A DNA stretch of 64,000 nucleotides, taken from the NCBI RefSeq assembly GCF_013085345.1, contig NZ_JABFAJ010000003.1, forward strand, positions 186,001 through 250,000. Direction: 5' to 3'. The notes under the pieces are model-generated. The model saw only the letters and a list, made by a program, of their open reading frames with translations. It searched no databases and was not told the DNA's origin. Positions 16,702 through 24,370 of the stretch are shown here, one piece after another (positions within the stretch are counted from its first letter, which is position 1; every line of letters starts with the position of its first letter). The stretch is from Isoptericola sediminis (lineage in GTDB: Bacteria; Actinomycetota; Actinomycetes; Actinomycetales; Cellulomonadaceae). Made by a program: the position numbers and the translations under genes.

Positions 16702-18102
16702 ATGACGGCCCAGGACGCCCTCGCGCTGCTGCCCGAGGCCGCGCTGCTCGCCGCCGCCGTCGGCGGGCTGCTGGTCGGGTTGTGGACGCCGCAGCGTGCC
16801 CAGCGACGCGTGGCCTGGATCGCCGTCGCCGGCTGCCTGGTGAGTGCCGCCGCGGCGGCCGCCGTGCTCGGCGACCCCGTCCGGACGGTCTTCAGCGGCA
16901 CCTGGACGGTGGACGCGACCACGGGTGTGGTGCGCCTCGCGGTGGCGGCGGCCACGGCGGCCGTGGTCGTGCTGCTGCGCACCGAGCTGGCGGGCCACCC
17001 GCGCGAGACCGAGGCCTACGTGCTCACCCTGCTCGTCGCCCTCGGCGCCGACGCCCTCGCCGCGACCACCGACGCCCTGCTGCTCGTGGCCGCCTACCTG
17101 CTGGCGAGCGTCCCCGCCTACACGCTGACCGCCTTCCGCAAGGACGCCCGCGGCACCGAGGCGGCGCTGAAGTACTACCTCCTCAGCGCCCTGGTGGGGG
17201 TGGTGCTGCTGGTCGGCGCGGCCGCCCTGGTCCTCGGCACCGGCCGCACCGGCTACGCCGCCGTCTCCGCGTCGCTGCCGGCCGCGGCTCCCGCCGTCGC
17301 GGCGCTCGCCGCCCTCGGCCTGCTGGCGGCCGTGCTGTTCAAGGCCGGCGCCGTCCCCGTGCACTTCTGGGTGCCCGACGCCGTCGACGGTGCGAGCCCC
17401 GCGGTGGCCGCGCTGATCTCCACGGTCCCGAAGATCGGCGCCGTCGCCGCCGCGTTCCGGCTCGTCGCCGGCCCGTTCGCCGAGACGCCGGCAGGCCTGG
17501 CGCTCGGCGTGGCCCTCGTCGCGGCGGCGAGCATGACGCTGGGCAACCTCGCGGCGTTCTGGCAGACCTCGCTGCAGCGGCTGCTCGCGTACTCGACGAT
17601 CAGCCAGGTCGGCTACCTGCTGATGATCGTCACGGTGGCCGGCACGGTCGAGCTCGCCGCCCCGGCCCTGCGGCTGTACATCGCCGCCTACGCCGTGACC
17701 AACATCGGCGCCTTCGCCGCGGTGGCCGCCGTGCCGCGCCGCACCACGCTGGTCGGGTGGGCCGCCGGGGTCACGGGTCGCCCGTGGTTGCTGGTCAGTC
17801 TCGTGGTGTGCCTGCTCGGTCTGGTCGGCACCCCGCCCACGGCCGTGTTCCTGGGCAAGCTCGGCGCGTTCACCACCGCGGCCGACGGCGGGTACGCCTG
17901 GCTCGTCGTGCTCGCGGCGGTCAACTCCGTGGCGAGCCTGTTCTACTACCTGCGCTGGGTCGCCCCCGCCTTCCGGGTGGTGACGTCCACCCGCCCCCGG
18001 CGGGGGACCGTCCCGCGCCCCGCGGTGGTCGTCCTGCACACGGCCGCCGCGACGAGCCTGCTGCTGGGGATCACCGCCGGGCTGCTCGGCGCGTCCGCGT
18101 AG
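16702..18102 (+). CDS. nuoN: NuoN-like antiporter subunit
   Basis: The 466-residue, roughly 13-helix protein matches NuoN/ND2. The R/K-D-A-R-G-T-E-A-A-L-K-Y-Y segment and the TM7 Lys (V-L-F-K-A-G-A-V-P-V-H-F-W-V-P-D-A) are well kept. The TM5 helix, normally G-L-E-L-L-S, reads A-A-Y-L-L-A-S-V-P, so the channel Glu appears to be lost. Transcription of this unit ends around here: the stop codon TAG at 18100 is also the start of the -10 box for the next gene. The operon therefore ends without room for nuoE, F, G or I. Confidence 0.9.
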   Translation: MTAQDALALLPEAALLAAAVGGLLVGLWTPQRAQRRVAWIAVAGCLVSAAAAAAVLGDPVRTVFSGTWTVDATTGVVRLAVAAATAAVVVLLRTELAGHPRETEAYVLTLLVALGADALAATTDALLLVAAYLLASVPAYTLTAFRKDARGTEAALKYYLLSALVGVVLLVGAAALVLGTGRTGYAAVSASLPAAAPAVAALAALGLLAAVLFKAGAVPVHFWVPDAVDGASPAVAALISTVPKIGAVAAAFRLVAGPFAETPAGLALGVALVAAASMTLGNLAAFWQTSLQRLLAYSTISQVGYLLMIVTVAGTVELAAPALRLYIAAYAVTNIGAFAAVAAVPRRTTLVGWAAGVTGRPWLLVSLVVCLLGLVGTPPTAVFLGKLGAFTTAADGGYAWLVVLAAVNSVASLFYYLRWVAPAFRVVTSTRPRRGTVPRPAVVVLHTAAATSLLLGITAGLLGASA

Positions 18103-18105
18103 GAT
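18100..18105 (+). promoter_or_regulatory. -10 box of leaderless promoter overlapping nuoN stop
   Basis: TAGGAT begins at the nuoN stop codon and ends six bases before the ATG at 18112. No ribosome site lies between. Confidence 0.6.
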
Positions 18106-18111
18106 CGGGGC

Positions 18112-18576
18112 ATGACGAGAACGGCACCGGTCGCGTCGCGCCGCAGCGTCCCGCTGCGCGCCCTCGCGTCCTGGGCCGCCGTTCCCCTCCTCGTCGTGGC
18201 GCTCGCGCTCCTGCTCGTCTCGCACCAGCCGTCCGGGTCGTCCGGCCACGTCCACGGCCCGGGTGACGGCGTCCATCAGACCGCCGGCGCGATCGCGGAG
18301 CCCGGGGGACACGACCACGCCGCGGACGCCCCGCGCACGGCGGCCTCGCCGGCCGGCCACGGAAGCCCGACGAACGACCACGACCACGAGACGCTCGTCG
18401 CCTGCACGCTCCTGGCCGCCCTGACCCTGCTGGCCCTGCGGCGGTTGCGACCCCGGCCCGCCGGCCGGGCGGTCTGGGCGCCCGCCCCGGCGAGCGTGCT
18501 CCTGCCGGCGCTCCCGCGCACCGCGCGCGTGCCGGGCACGCCCGAACCCGTCGTCCTGGGTATCTCGCGGACGTGA
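18112..18576 (+). CDS. His-rich membrane protein (DUF6153-like)
   Basis: The 154-residue protein has a basic N-terminus, a first membrane helix (about 18-37), a His-rich extracytoplasmic loop (H-V-H-G-P-G-D-G-V-H, then G-H-D-H-A, N-D-H-D-H-E), a second helix (about 95-112) containing one Cys (V-A-C-T-L-L), and a basic tail. This resembles the DUF6153 family of actinobacterial proteins often found near copper genes. The loop could capture metal ions outside the membrane. A strong stem-loop follows its stop directly. It precedes a DUF305 protein and a CopC-CopD fusion, which supports a copper context. Confidence 0.65.
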   Translation: MTRTAPVASRRSVPLRALASWAAVPLLVVALALLLVSHQPSGSSGHVHGPGDGVHQTAGAIAEPGGHDHAADAPRTAASPAGHGSPTNDHDHETLVACTLLAALTLLALRRLRPRPAGRAVWAPAPASVLLPALPRTARVPGTPEPVVLGISRT

Positions 18577-18605
18577 GGGCGTGGTCGTCGCCGACGACCA
18601 CGCCC
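18577..18605 (+). terminator. Strong stem-loop terminator/attenuator
   Basis: Perfect 13-bp arms: GGGCGTGGTCGTC at 18577-18589 and its complement at 18593-18605, with a GCC loop, immediately after a stop codon. There is no T-run, but T-poor terminators are common in such genomes. Confidence 0.6.
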
Positions 18606-18657
18606 CTTCCCACCGCCGGTGAACCCGGCCTCGCGACCGACCCCGCAGAAGGACCCC

Positions 18658-19197
18658 ATGACCGCCCGGAGCACCGCGGCGGCGCTCGGCGCCGCCCTCA
18701 CCCTGACCGTCTCGGCCTGTGCGGCCGACGACCCCGCCGCCGTCGACGACCACAACCAGGTGGACGTGATGTTCGCGCAGATGATGATCCCGCACCACGC
18801 CGACGCGATCGCGATGTCGCAGGCGTTGCTGGACGCCGACGGCGTCGACGCCGAGGTGCGCGACCTCGCGCGCTCCGTCGCCGACTCCCAGAGCCAGGAG
18901 AACACCCGGATGAACGACTGGCTCGGCGCCCGCGAGCTCGAGCGCGTCGACGACACCGTGCCCGAGATCACTGCGCAGGACCTCGCGGCCGTGCCCGCCG
19001 ACGAGCTGCAGGAGGTGTTCCTGCGGCAGATGACGGTGCACCACGAGCACGGCGTGCAGATGGCCGACCGGGTCGTGACCGACGGCTCGTCGACCGAGAT
19101 GGTCGAGCTGGCGGCCGGGATGGTCGCCGCCCAGACCGCCGAGATCGAGCAGATGGACGTGCTGCTCGCGGCGTCCGGCACGGGGGAGTCGTCATGA
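18658..19197 (+). CDS. DUF305 lipoprotein (copper-associated)
   Basis: The 179-residue precursor has a lipoprotein signal with lipobox V-S-A-C at about residues 18-21. The mature protein is a DUF305 four-helix bundle with two conserved metal-like motifs: M-F-A-Q-M-M-I-P-H-H-A-D-A-I-A-M (about 39-54) and M-T-V-H-H-E-H-G-V-Q-M-A (about 124-135). DUF305 proteins are His/Met-rich, extracytoplasmic and linked to copper. ATG 18658 follows an AGAAGGA ribosome site. The end overlaps copCD by ATGA, so the two are co-translated. A copper-buffering role in the cell envelope is likely. Confidence 0.85.
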   Translation: MTARSTAAALGAALTLTVSACAADDPAAVDDHNQVDVMFAQMMIPHHADAIAMSQALLDADGVDAEVRDLARSVADSQSQENTRMNDWLGARELERVDDTVPEITAQDLAAVPADELQEVFLRQMTVHHEHGVQMADRVVTDGSSTEMVELAAGMVAAQTAEIEQMDVLLAASGTGESS

Positions 19198-20582
19198 GGT
19201 TCACGAGGTACGCCCGCACCCTCGTCGGAGGGTTCCTGCTCGCCCTGCTGCTCCTGCTCGCCGGAGCGGCCCCCGCCTCGGCGCACACCAAGCTCGACAC
19301 CGCCGAACCCGCCGACGGCTCGACCGCGCAGGGCCTGGTCGAGGAGATCGTGCTCACCTACACGCTGCCGGTCACCCCGCTGGGCGAGGCCGTCGAGGTG
19401 ACCGGCCCGGACGGGGCCGTGCCCGTCGAGGTCACGCAGTCCGACGACGGCACCGTGCTGACCGCAACCCCCGCCGAGCCGCTCGCGGACGGGGAGTACA
19501 CGGTCGACTGGAACGTGGCCGCCGAGGACGGCCACCCGCTGGACGGGACCGTGGTGTTCGCCGTCACCGGGGCCGCGCCCGCGCAGGAGCCGGCCGAGCC
19601 GGACGCCTCCGAGGAACCGTCGCCCGAACCCGCGCCGGACGCGGACGCGGGCGCGACCGCTGCCGAGGAGGACGACGAGACGGCGGCGGGGTTCGCCGCC
19701 GTGGTGTCCCGCCTCGCCGGTGCCGCCGTCCTGTGGGGTGCGCTCGTGGCCGGAGGCGGGATGCTGTTCGCGGCGCTCGTCCTGCGCGGGCGCGATCGCG
19801 AGGACGTGCCCACGGTGCTCACCGCCGTGCGCTGGGTCGGTCTGCTCGCGCTCGTGGCCGTCCTGCTGCGCCTCGCGGCCCGGGCCGTCGTGGTGGCCCA
19901 GGGCGAGATCAGCGCCGCCTGGACACCGTCGGCCCTGCGCGACGCCCTGACCGGCGACACGGCGCTCGTGCTCGGTCTGCAGGCCGCGGGCGCCCTGGCC
20001 GTGCTGGTCGGCGCACGGCGCACGCTCGCCGGGTCGTGGCTGGCCGTGGTGGGTGCCCTGCTGCTCGGCACCGGCATCGTGTTGGACGGGCACAGCCGCA
20101 GCGTCGGGCCGCACTGGCTGGTCGTGGCCACCGACGTCGCGCACCTGCTCGCCGCCGCCGCGTGGGTCGGGGGCGTCGTCATGGTCGGCGTCGTCCTGCG
20201 CCGCCGCCGCCGGGACGCCCGCCCCCTGGACGCCGGCCTGCTGGGCAGCCGCTTCGCGGTGCTGGCCACGGGGTCGATCACGCTGGTCGGCCTCGCCGGG
20301 GTGGCGCTGACGGTGGAGATCCTCGACCGGCCCTCCCAGCTGTGGGAGACGAGCTGGGGGCTGTTCCTGCTGGCCAAGGTCGCCGTGGTGGCGGTGGTCG
20401 CCGCGATCGGTGCCTACCAGCACTTCCGGGTGGTGCCGATGCTGCAGGCGCCGGGCCACGGGGCCCGGCGGGCCCACAAGGCCGCCAGCCTGCTGCAGCG
20501 CGGCGCGGGGCACGAGACGGGCTTCATGGTCGTGGTCGTGCTGCTGACCGCCTGGCTCGTCGCCGCCTCGGTGCACGACTGA
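19194..20582 (+). CDS. CopC-CopD fusion, copper import/resistance protein
   Basis: The 462-residue protein starts with a signal peptide ending in A-S-A-H. The His at the mature N-terminus (H-T-K-L-D-T-A-E-P-A-D-G) is the classic CopC Cu(II) ligand, with a second in A-E-D-G-H-P-L-D-G. After the roughly 95-residue CopC domain comes an acidic Pro/Glu linker (about 135-165), then a CopD domain with about eight membrane helices, including conserved H-W-L-V-V-A-T-D-V-A-H-L (about 304-315). CopC-CopD fusions bind copper outside and pass it across the membrane. It is translationally coupled to the DUF305 gene. Confidence 0.9.
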   Translation: MRFTRYARTLVGGFLLALLLLLAGAAPASAHTKLDTAEPADGSTAQGLVEEIVLTYTLPVTPLGEAVEVTGPDGAVPVEVTQSDDGTVLTATPAEPLADGEYTVDWNVAAEDGHPLDGTVVFAVTGAAPAQEPAEPDASEEPSPEPAPDADAGATAAEEDDETAAGFAAVVSRLAGAAVLWGALVAGGGMLFAALVLRGRDREDVPTVLTAVRWVGLLALVAVLLRLAARAVVVAQGEISAAWTPSALRDALTGDTALVLGLQAAGALAVLVGARRTLAGSWLAVVGALLLGTGIVLDGHSRSVGPHWLVVATDVAHLLAAAAWVGGVVMVGVVLRRRRRDARPLDAGLLGSRFAVLATGSITLVGLAGVALTVEILDRPSQLWETSWGLFLLAKVAVVAVVAAIGAYQHFRVVPMLQAPGHGARRAHKAASLLQRGAGHETGFMVVVVLLTAWLVAASVHD

Positions 20583-20627
20583 GCACGCCCGTGGGTGCGG
20601 CGCTCTCGCGACTGGCCTCGACCGGGG

Positions 20628-21476
20628 TCAGCCGGCGGACCGGAGCCGGGGGAGCGCGTCGACCACGGCGTCCAGGTGCCGACGCACGTCCCCGTCGGAC
20701 GGCAGCACGATGACGAACTCGCTGACCCCGACGGCCTCGTAGGCCGCCACGAGCGCCGGCAGGTCCGCCAGGTCGTGCTGACGCAGGCGCAGCTGGACGG
20801 TGCGACGGATCTCGGCCGGGTCGCGCCCCACGTCGTCGCAGTGCCGCGCCAGCACCTCGCTGAGCTCGCCGATCCGCTCCGGGCTGCTCTCGGTGTCGTT
20901 CCACACGTCGGCGTACCGCGCCACCAGCCGCAGCGTGCGGCGGGGGCCGGACCCGCCGACCCAGATCGGCGGGTGCGGCCGCTGCAGGGGTTTCGGCTCG
21001 GCGACGGCGTCGGTGAGGCGGTAGTGCTCGCCGTGGAACGTCGTGGTCGGCCGCCCCCACAGCGAGCGGATCACGACGAGCGCCTCCTCGAGGCGGTCCA
21101 TCCGGGTGCCCACGTCCCCGAGGTCCAGCCCGTACATGGCGTGCTCGCGCTCGTTCCACCCGGCGCCGATCCCGAACTCCAGGCGCCCGCCCGAGAGGTG
21201 GTCGACCGTCGTGGCGAGCTTGGCGAGCATCCCGGGGTGCCGGTACGAGTTGCCCGTGACCATGCAGCCGATGCGCACGCGTGAGGTCAGGGTCGCCATC
21301 GCGGCCTGCATCGCCCAGGCGTCGAAGACGGGGCGTCCCGGGTCGGGGCCGAGGGAGGCGATGTGGTCCATCACCCACACGTGGTCGAACCCGGCGTCGT
21401 CGGCCGTGCGCCACACGTCCGCGAACGCGGTGACCGGCGCGTCCTGGGTGAGCTTGAGGCCGAGTCGACGGTGCAT
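20628..21476 (-). CDS. LLM-class F420-dependent oxidoreductase
   Basis: This 282-residue luciferase-like TIM barrel matches the F420-dependent group, with D-H-V-W-V-M-D-H near the start, S-G-G-R-L-E-F-G-I-G-A-G-W-N at about 95-108, and P-P-I-W-V-G-G-S-G at about 170. Reactions in this group use reduced F420 to reduce or oxidise a small organic substrate; the substrate is unknown here. The ATG at 21476 has CAGGAT six bases upstream, a leaderless-type promoter. It converges with copCD (45-base gap) and is divergent from the M20 peptidase gene. Confidence 0.85.
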   Translation of the reverse strand: MHRRLGLKLTQDAPVTAFADVWRTADDAGFDHVWVMDHIASLGPDPGRPVFDAWAMQAAMATLTSRVRIGCMVTGNSYRHPGMLAKLATTVDHLSGGRLEFGIGAGWNEREHAMYGLDLGDVGTRMDRLEEALVVIRSLWGRPTTTFHGEHYRLTDAVAEPKPLQRPHPPIWVGGSGPRRTLRLVARYADVWNDTESSPERIGELSEVLARHCDDVGRDPAEIRRTVQLRLRQHDLADLPALVAAYEAVGVSEFVIVLPSDGDVRRHLDAVVDALPRLRSAG

Positions 21477-21482
21477 CCCGTC

Positions 21483-21488
21483 ATCCTG
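21483..21488 (-). promoter_or_regulatory. -10 box of leaderless promoter (variant)
   Basis: CAGGAT on the minus strand ends six bases before the ATG at 21476. The first base departs from the usual T. Confidence 0.45.
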
Positions 21489-21583
21489 GCAGCGCGCACC
21501 CGGGCGCGCGACGGGTCGCGGCCCGGCTCCCCGCACCGGGGCGGGCTCGGCGCGTAGCCGCGTGCACCGGGCCGACGCCTCCG

Positions 21584-21589
21584 TACGAT
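21584..21589 (+). promoter_or_regulatory. -10 box of leaderless promoter
   Basis: TACGAT ends six bases before the ATG at 21596; no ribosome site. Confidence 0.6.
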
Positions 21590-21595
21590 GGCCGC

Positions 21596-22936
21596 ATGCC
21601 AGCGCCGAACCGGCCGAGCACGGCCTACCTCGACCATCTCGCCGCCGAGACCGACGACCGCCGGGACGCGGCGCTGGCTGCCGGGCCCCCGGCGGCCGCC
21701 GCCGGGGGAGCCCCGGAGGCCCTGGTCGCCGCGGCGGAGGCCGCGGCCTCCGCCCTGGAGCCGGAGCTCGCCGAGATCGTCCGGACCCTGCACGCGCACC
21801 CCGAGACCGCGTTCGCCGAGCACGCCAGCGCACGGCTGCTGGTCGAGGTCCTGGCCCGGCACGGCGTCGAGGCCGCCACCGGCGTGCACGGCGTCGAGAC
21901 GGCGTTCCGCGCCGAGACCGGGCGGCCCGCCGACGGCCCGGCGATCGCGATCCTGGCGGAGTACGACGCCCTGCCCGGCATCGGCCACGCCTGCGGGCAC
22001 AACGTCATCGCCGCCGCCGCGGTCGGAGCGTTCCTGGCCCTGCACGAGGCCCTGGCCGCGCCCGACGCGCCGGCCGGGCGGGTCGTCCTGCTGGGCACCC
22101 CCGCCGAGGAGGGGCACAGCGGCAAGGAGGTGCTGGCGCGGGCAGGCGCGTTCGAGGACCTGGACGCCGCGGTCATGCTGCACCCCTACGGCGTGGACGT
22201 GGCCGACCAGGTCTGGCTCGGCCGCCGCCTGCTCACCTGGACGTTCACCGGACGCAGCGCGCACGCCTCGGCGCAGCCCTTCATGGGGCGCAACGCCCTG
22301 GACGCGGCCAACCTCGCCTACACCGGCATCGGGCTGCTGCGGCAGCAGCTCCCGCCGGTCGACCGCGTGCACGCCACGATCGTCGAGGGCGGGACCCGGC
22401 CGAGCATCGTCCCGGACCGGGCGGTGATGCACCTGTACGCCCGCTCGAAGTACCCGGACACCCTGCGCGACCTCTCCCGACGGCTCGACGACGTCGCACG
22501 CGGCGCCGCGCTCATGACCGGCACCGAGGTCGACATCGCCTGGGACGACGGCGCCCACCCCTCGCTCCCGGTGCGCACGAACCAGGCCCTGACCCGGCGG
22601 TGGGTCGCGGCGCAGCGTCGGCGCGGCCGGGACGTGCTGCCCGGCGGCGTGGTGTCCGAGACGCTGGCGGCGTCCACCGACTTCGGCAACGTCAGCTTCC
22701 GCATCCCCGGCATCCACCCGCTGGTCCAGGTCGCGGACCCCGACGTGGCGCTGCACACGGTGGAGTTCGCGGAGGCCGCCGGCGGCCCCGCCGCGGTCCG
22801 GGCCGCGGTCGACGGCGCGGCGGGACTGGCCGCCACCGCGCTCGACTACCTGGGGGACGCCTCGTTGCGCGAGACGGTGCACGCCGAGTTCGCCGCGCAG
22901 GGCGGGCCCATCGACGTCCCGCACTACTTCGACTGA
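21596..22936 (+). CDS. M20-family metallopeptidase / amidohydrolase
   Basis: The 446-residue zinc hydrolase is of the M20D/PM20D2-like group that cleaves dipeptides, N-acyl amino acids or p-aminobenzoyl-glutamate-like amides. Metal and catalytic elements visible are A-E-Y-D-A-L-P (Asp/Glu region, about 121-127), G-H-A-C-G-H-N (Cys/His, about 130-136), P-A-E-E-G-H (about 165-170) and the dimerisation domain start F-T-G-R-S-A-H-A-S-A. The N-terminal 55 residues are an Ala-rich extension before the first conserved helix. The start ATG is leaderless-like. It converges with the acylphosphatase gene. Confidence 0.88.
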   Translation: MPAPNRPSTAYLDHLAAETDDRRDAALAAGPPAAAAGGAPEALVAAAEAAASALEPELAEIVRTLHAHPETAFAEHASARLLVEVLARHGVEAATGVHGVETAFRAETGRPADGPAIAILAEYDALPGIGHACGHNVIAAAAVGAFLALHEALAAPDAPAGRVVLLGTPAEEGHSGKEVLARAGAFEDLDAAVMLHPYGVDVADQVWLGRRLLTWTFTGRSAHASAQPFMGRNALDAANLAYTGIGLLRQQLPPVDRVHATIVEGGTRPSIVPDRAVMHLYARSKYPDTLRDLSRRLDDVARGAALMTGTEVDIAWDDGAHPSLPVRTNQALTRRWVAAQRRRGRDVLPGGVVSETLAASTDFGNVSFRIPGIHPLVQVADPDVALHTVEFAEAAGGPAAVRAAVDGAAGLAATALDYLGDASLRETVHAEFAAQGGPIDVPHYFD

Positions 22937-22953
22937 GCCCTCGCGGCCGCGCG

Positions 22954-23223
22954 TCACCGGATCCGGAAGACGGTGTCCCCACGGGGCTCCAGGTCCGTGA
23001 CCCGCACGCTCGAGACGGCGGCGGCGGGCGGGCCGTGGTGCAGGTACTCCACCACGGACCCGACCGCGCCCTCGTCGCCCTCCAGCTCGACCTCGACGGT
23101 GCCGTCGGGCAGGTTGGCGACCTGACCGGCCACCCCGGCGCGCTCGGCCACCCGGGCCGTGGCGTCGCGGAACCCGACGCCCTGGACCCTGCCGTGGACG
23201 ACGGCGCGCAGCCGGGTGGTCAT
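22954..23223 (-). CDS. acyP: Acylphosphatase
   Basis: The 89-residue enzyme hydrolyses acyl phosphates such as carbamoyl or acetyl phosphate. The signature G-R-V-Q-G-V-G-F-R (about 10-18) supplies the phosphate-binding loop and catalytic Arg, and N-L-P-D-G-T-V-E-V-E (about 38-47) supplies the catalytic Asn. The normal family length is about 90 residues. TACCGT ends six bases before the ATG; GGAGAG lies between them, so both leaderless and short-leader initiation are conceivable. It is monocistronic. Confidence 0.92.
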   Translation of the reverse strand: MTTRLRAVVHGRVQGVGFRDATARVAERAGVAGQVANLPDGTVEVELEGDEGAVGSVVEYLHHGPPAAAVSSVRVTDLEPRGDTVFRIR

Positions 23224-23229
23224 CTCTCC

Positions 23230-23235
23230 ACGGTA
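23230..23235 (-). promoter_or_regulatory. -10 box of leaderless promoter
   Basis: TACCGT on the minus strand ends six bases before the acylphosphatase ATG at 23223. Confidence 0.5.
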
Positions 23236-23296
23236 GCCCTGACCGGGGCCGTCGGCCCTGACGAGAGCTCGTCGGGGACGTCTCGCTGGTACTCAG

Positions 23297-23321
23297 TTGT
23301 GCGCAATAGAATTGCGTGCAA
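23297..23321. promoter_or_regulatory. Putative OhrR operator (inverted repeat)
   Basis: Arms TTGTGCGCAAT (23297-23307) and ATTGCGTGCAA (23311-23321) are complementary at 9 of 11 positions, separated by AGA. The site ends ten bases before the ohrR ATG. Such AT-flanked TTGCGCGCAA-like dyads are typical MarR/OhrR targets. Confidence 0.7.
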
Positions 23322-23331
23322 CCATGAACGC

Positions 23332-23787
23332 ATGCCAGACGTCGGCGCCTCGAAGGCCCTCGACCCGTTGCTGTGCTTCGCCGTGTACTCGCTCGAGCGA
23401 CGCATCGGGCGGCTCTACGCCGACCTCCTCGCCCCGTGGCGACTGAGCTACACCCAGTACCTCGTCGTCGAGATGCTCGGCGCGAACCACGGCGAGCCCC
23501 TCACCGTCGGCGAGCTCGGCCGGCTGCTGGACCTGGACTCGGGGACGTTGTCCCCGCTGGTCAAGCGGCTCGAGGCGCGGGGGGTCGTGCGCCGGGAGCG
23601 GAGCCGGGACGACGAACGCGTGGTCACGGTCGCGCTGACCGCGGCCGGGGACGACCTGCACGGGGAGCTGGGCGAGGTCCAGCGCTGCCTGGCCGAGCGC
23701 CTGCCGCCCGACCGCGCCGCCGCCGGCGACCTGCTCGCGCGGCTGCGCGAGGCCAACGACTACCTGGCCCTGCACGCCGACGCCTGA
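23332..23787 (+). CDS. ohrR: OhrR-type MarR regulator (organic peroxide sensor)
   Basis: The 151-residue MarR winged-helix repressor has L-D-P-L-L-C-F-A-V-Y-S at about residues 10-20, whose Cys matches the peroxide-sensing Cys of OhrR. The winged helix is visible as L-T-V-G-E-L-G-R-L-L-D-L-D-S-G-T-L-S (recognition helix) and R-E-R-S-R-D-D-E-R (wing). Oxidation of the Cys by organic hydroperoxides is expected to release DNA. A dyad operator overlaps the promoter, and ohr lies 35 bases downstream on the same strand, so autoregulation of an ohrR-ohr unit is very likely. Confidence 0.9.
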   Translation: MPDVGASKALDPLLCFAVYSLERRIGRLYADLLAPWRLSYTQYLVVEMLGANHGEPLTVGELGRLLDLDSGTLSPLVKRLEARGVVRRERSRDDERVVTVALTAAGDDLHGELGEVQRCLAERLPPDRAAAGDLLARLREANDYLALHADA

Positions 23788-23822
23788 CCGGGCGCGGTGA
23801 GTCCGAACGAAGGGAACGCTCC

Positions 23823-24251
23823 GTGCTGCAGAACATCGGCTACACCGCCGAAGCCCTCTCCACCGGCGCCGGCCGCGACGGCCGCGTCCGCACCGACGAC
23901 GGCCGCGTCGACCTCGACATGGCCGTCCCGAAGGACCTCGGCGGCTCGGGCGACGGGTCGAACCCCGAGCAGCTCTTCGCCGCCGGGTACGCCGCCTGCT
24001 TCCACTCGGCGCTGCAGAGCGTCGCGAGGCAGCGGAAGATCCGGCTGACCGACACCTCGGTCGGCGCCCGTGTGCACATCGGGGCGGACGGCGACGGCGG
24101 CTTCGGCCTGGCCGTCGAGCTCGAGGTCGTCGTGCCCGACCTGCCCGCGCAGGACGCCCGGGCGCTCGCTGACGCCGCGGAGAGGGCGTGCCCCTACTCC
24201 AACGCCACCCGGGGAAACATCGACGTGACGGTCTCCGTCGTCGACGGCTGA
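23823..24251 (+). CDS. ohr: Organic hydroperoxide resistance protein (Ohr, OsmC family)
   Basis: The 142-residue thiol peroxidase reduces organic and fatty-acid hydroperoxides, usually with lipoyl-group electron supply. Both catalytic cysteines are present: A-A-G-Y-A-A-C-F-H-S-A (about residue 60) and E-R-A-C-P-Y-S-N-A-T-R-G-N (about 124). Length and motifs fit Ohr rather than OsmC. The GTG start at 23823 has GAAGGGA about seven bases upstream. Its position directly after ohrR points to peroxide-induced expression. Confidence 0.93.
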   Translation: MLQNIGYTAEALSTGAGRDGRVRTDDGRVDLDMAVPKDLGGSGDGSNPEQLFAAGYAACFHSALQSVARQRKIRLTDTSVGARVHIGADGDGGFGLAVELEVVVPDLPAQDARALADAAERACPYSNATRGNIDVTVSVVDG

Positions 24252-24358
24252 CACGCGCCGAGGGTGGGTCCCGGAGCGGTCCGGGACCCGCCCCCGGCGG
24301 CCGGGACGGACGTCCGGTGCGCCGGACGGCCCGGACGTCCGCGCTCGCACGCGGCGCG

Positions 24359-24364
24359 TACAGT
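24359..24364 (+). promoter_or_regulatory. -10 box of leaderless promoter
   Basis: TACAGT ends six bases before the GTG at 24371. No ribosome site is visible. Confidence 0.6.
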
Positions 24365-24370
24365 GTTCGG

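Noticed and set aside
10022-18102. Complete respiratory complex I operon
   Set aside because: Subunits C, E, F, G and I are missing, B/D are replaced by one degenerate gene, and the flanking genes are unrelated.
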